Source: an uncultured delta proteobacterium
GTDB taxonomy: Bacteria > Myxococcota_A > Polyangia > Polyangiales > Polyangiaceae
Assembly (NCBI GenBank): GCA_903893335.1
Contig: CAITLX010000677.1
Coordinates: 1-15,054, forward strand
Length of the DNA stretch: 15,054 bases
Direction: 5' to 3'
A program made the position numbers and the translations under genes. Position 1 is the stretch's first letter, and each line of letters starts with the position of its first letter. The notes under the pieces are model-generated. The model was not told the origin of the DNA and did no database searches. It was given only the letters and a program-made list of their open reading frames with translations. Positions 14,326-15,054 of this stretch are shown piece by piece.

Positions 14326-15054
14326 GGCGTGCCCGTCTCGCCGAGCACGACCTCGGCGGGGACGCCCGCCGGGAGCTCTGCGCCGCTCGCGTCGTCGACG
14401 CGCACGCGCACGCGCACGACGAGGTTGGGGCGCTCGCGCTCGCTGAAGAGGTAGCGCGGCGTGAACTCGGTGCGGCGCGCGACGTCCTCGACGTGGGCGC
14501 CGTAGGCGCGCGGGCGCGCGTCGACGCGCACGGTCGCGGCGAGGCCGACGCGCACGGGGGCCATCGCCCCCTCGGGCACGAAGATGTCGACGTAGGGGTG
14601 GCGCGTGTCGGCCATCGTGACGACGGCGACGCCCGCGCCGACGACCTCGCCCGGGTCGAAGTGCACGTCGAGCACCGTGCCGGCGAGCGGCGCGCGCACC
14701 GCGTAGCGCGTGAGGCGCTCCTCCTCGGCGGCGAGGGCGGCGCGCGCGGCGCCGAGCCGGGCCTCCGCGGCGGCGATCTCCTCCTTGCGCGCGCCGGCGC
14801 GCTGCAACGCCAGCCGCTGCTCGAGCACGCGCCGCTGCGCCTCGGCCGTCGCGAGCTGGGCCTCCATGTCGTCGAGGTGCGAGGGGGTGACCGAGCCCTC
14901 CTTGGCCAGGGCCGCGACGCGCGCGTGGTTGCGCCGCACGATGGCCTCGGTCTCGCGCGCGCCGGCGAGCTGCACCTCGGTCGCGCGCACGTCCTCGCGG
15001 CGGCTCCCGGCGCGCACGAGGTCGAGCTGCGCCTCGGCGGCGCGCGCCTCGGCC
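14322..15054 (-). CDS. HlyD-family periplasmic adaptor, YbhG-like (N-terminus beyond window)
   Basis: The frame stays open to the window edge, so about 244 C-terminal residues of a membrane-fusion protein are visible. An in-frame GTG at 15017 is not the start, because the residues before it (A-E-A-R-A-A-E-A-Q-L-D-L) continue the same coiled coil. Visible parts in order: a long alpha-helical hairpin with RAGSRREDV and KEGSVTPSHLDD, a second RAGARKEEI helix, the lipoyl half-motif RAPLAGTVLDVHFDPGE, and beta-barrel and membrane-proximal segments with RAYGAHVEDV and TEFTPRYLF. The last matches the E. coli YbhG region with AEFTPK. The adaptor would link the inner-membrane ABC pump to an outer-membrane channel. 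The N-terminal anchor and the operon promoter lie outside the window. Confidence 0.92.
   Translation of the reverse strand, partial: AEARAAEAQLDLVRAGSRREDVRATEVQLAGARETEAIVRRNHARVAALAKEGSVTPSHLDDMEAQLATAEAQRRVLEQRLALQRAGARKEEIAAAEARLGAARAALAAEEERLTRYAVRAPLAGTVLDVHFDPGEVVGAGVAVVTMADTRHPYVDIFVPEGAMAPVRVGLAATVRVDARPRAYGAHVEDVARRTEFTPRYLFSERERPNLVVRVRVRVDDASGAELPAGVPAEVVLGETGTP

Noticed and set aside
14725..14860. Dense GC-rich repeats of GCG/GCC in the adaptor gene, which look like a repeat array.
   Set aside because: They encode the Ala/Glu/Arg heptads of the adaptor's coiled coil and have no fixed period at the DNA level.

Overview
The window is a dense, very GC-rich stretch (third codon positions almost all G or C) with twelve protein-coding genes, two of them cut by the window edges. 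There are no RNA genes, CRISPR arrays, insertion sequences or phage genes, and no gene-free stretch reaches 300 bases. The base composition, the AGPS-type FAD oxidase, the paired multidomain histidine kinases and the many short or overlapping gene junctions fit a free-living, high-GC bacterium. A member of the Myxococcota (Polyangia, Sandaracinus-like) is my best guess, but this is inferred from style and gene content and not from a marker gene.

Layout. (1) 1-711, plus strand: the C-terminal part of an alkylglycerone-phosphate-synthase-like FAD oxidase. It converges with the next block across a 20-base gap holding a small GC hairpin. (2) 732-5551, minus strand, read right to left: a fatty acid desaturase, a 72-residue membrane protein, a receiver-histidine kinase protein, and a CHASE-PAS histidine kinase 10 bases after it. 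(3) 5689-6660, plus strand: a creatininase-family metalloprotein, divergent from the desaturase over a 137-base region with a 7+7 inverted repeat. (4) 6728-10280, minus strand: a secreted or membrane-anchored metallophosphoesterase followed 16 bases later by an MscS channel fused to a cyclic-nucleotide-binding domain. (5) 10405-15054, minus strand: a YbhGFSR-type ABC efflux operon (HlyD-like adaptor, ATPase, ABC-2 permease) joined by 4-base GTGA overlaps, then a TetR regulator joined by a TGATG overlap, then DNA polymerase IV (dinB) 17 bases later.

How the genes may work together. Block 5 looks like one transcript: a drug or lipophile exporter, its own repressor and an error-prone polymerase. 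Block 4 may be a two-gene envelope or ion-stress unit whose channel would respond to a cyclic nucleotide. In block 2 the two kinases form a signalling pair with no DNA-binding output gene nearby. The FAD oxidase and the desaturase both suggest membrane-lipid tailoring, but they lie on opposite strands and are not one operon. I see no clearly new defence or mobile system here. The least ordinary points are the exporter-TetR-dinB arrangement, the phosphoesterase/cyclic-nucleotide-channel pair, and the phosphoesterase's altered metal-ligand motifs.
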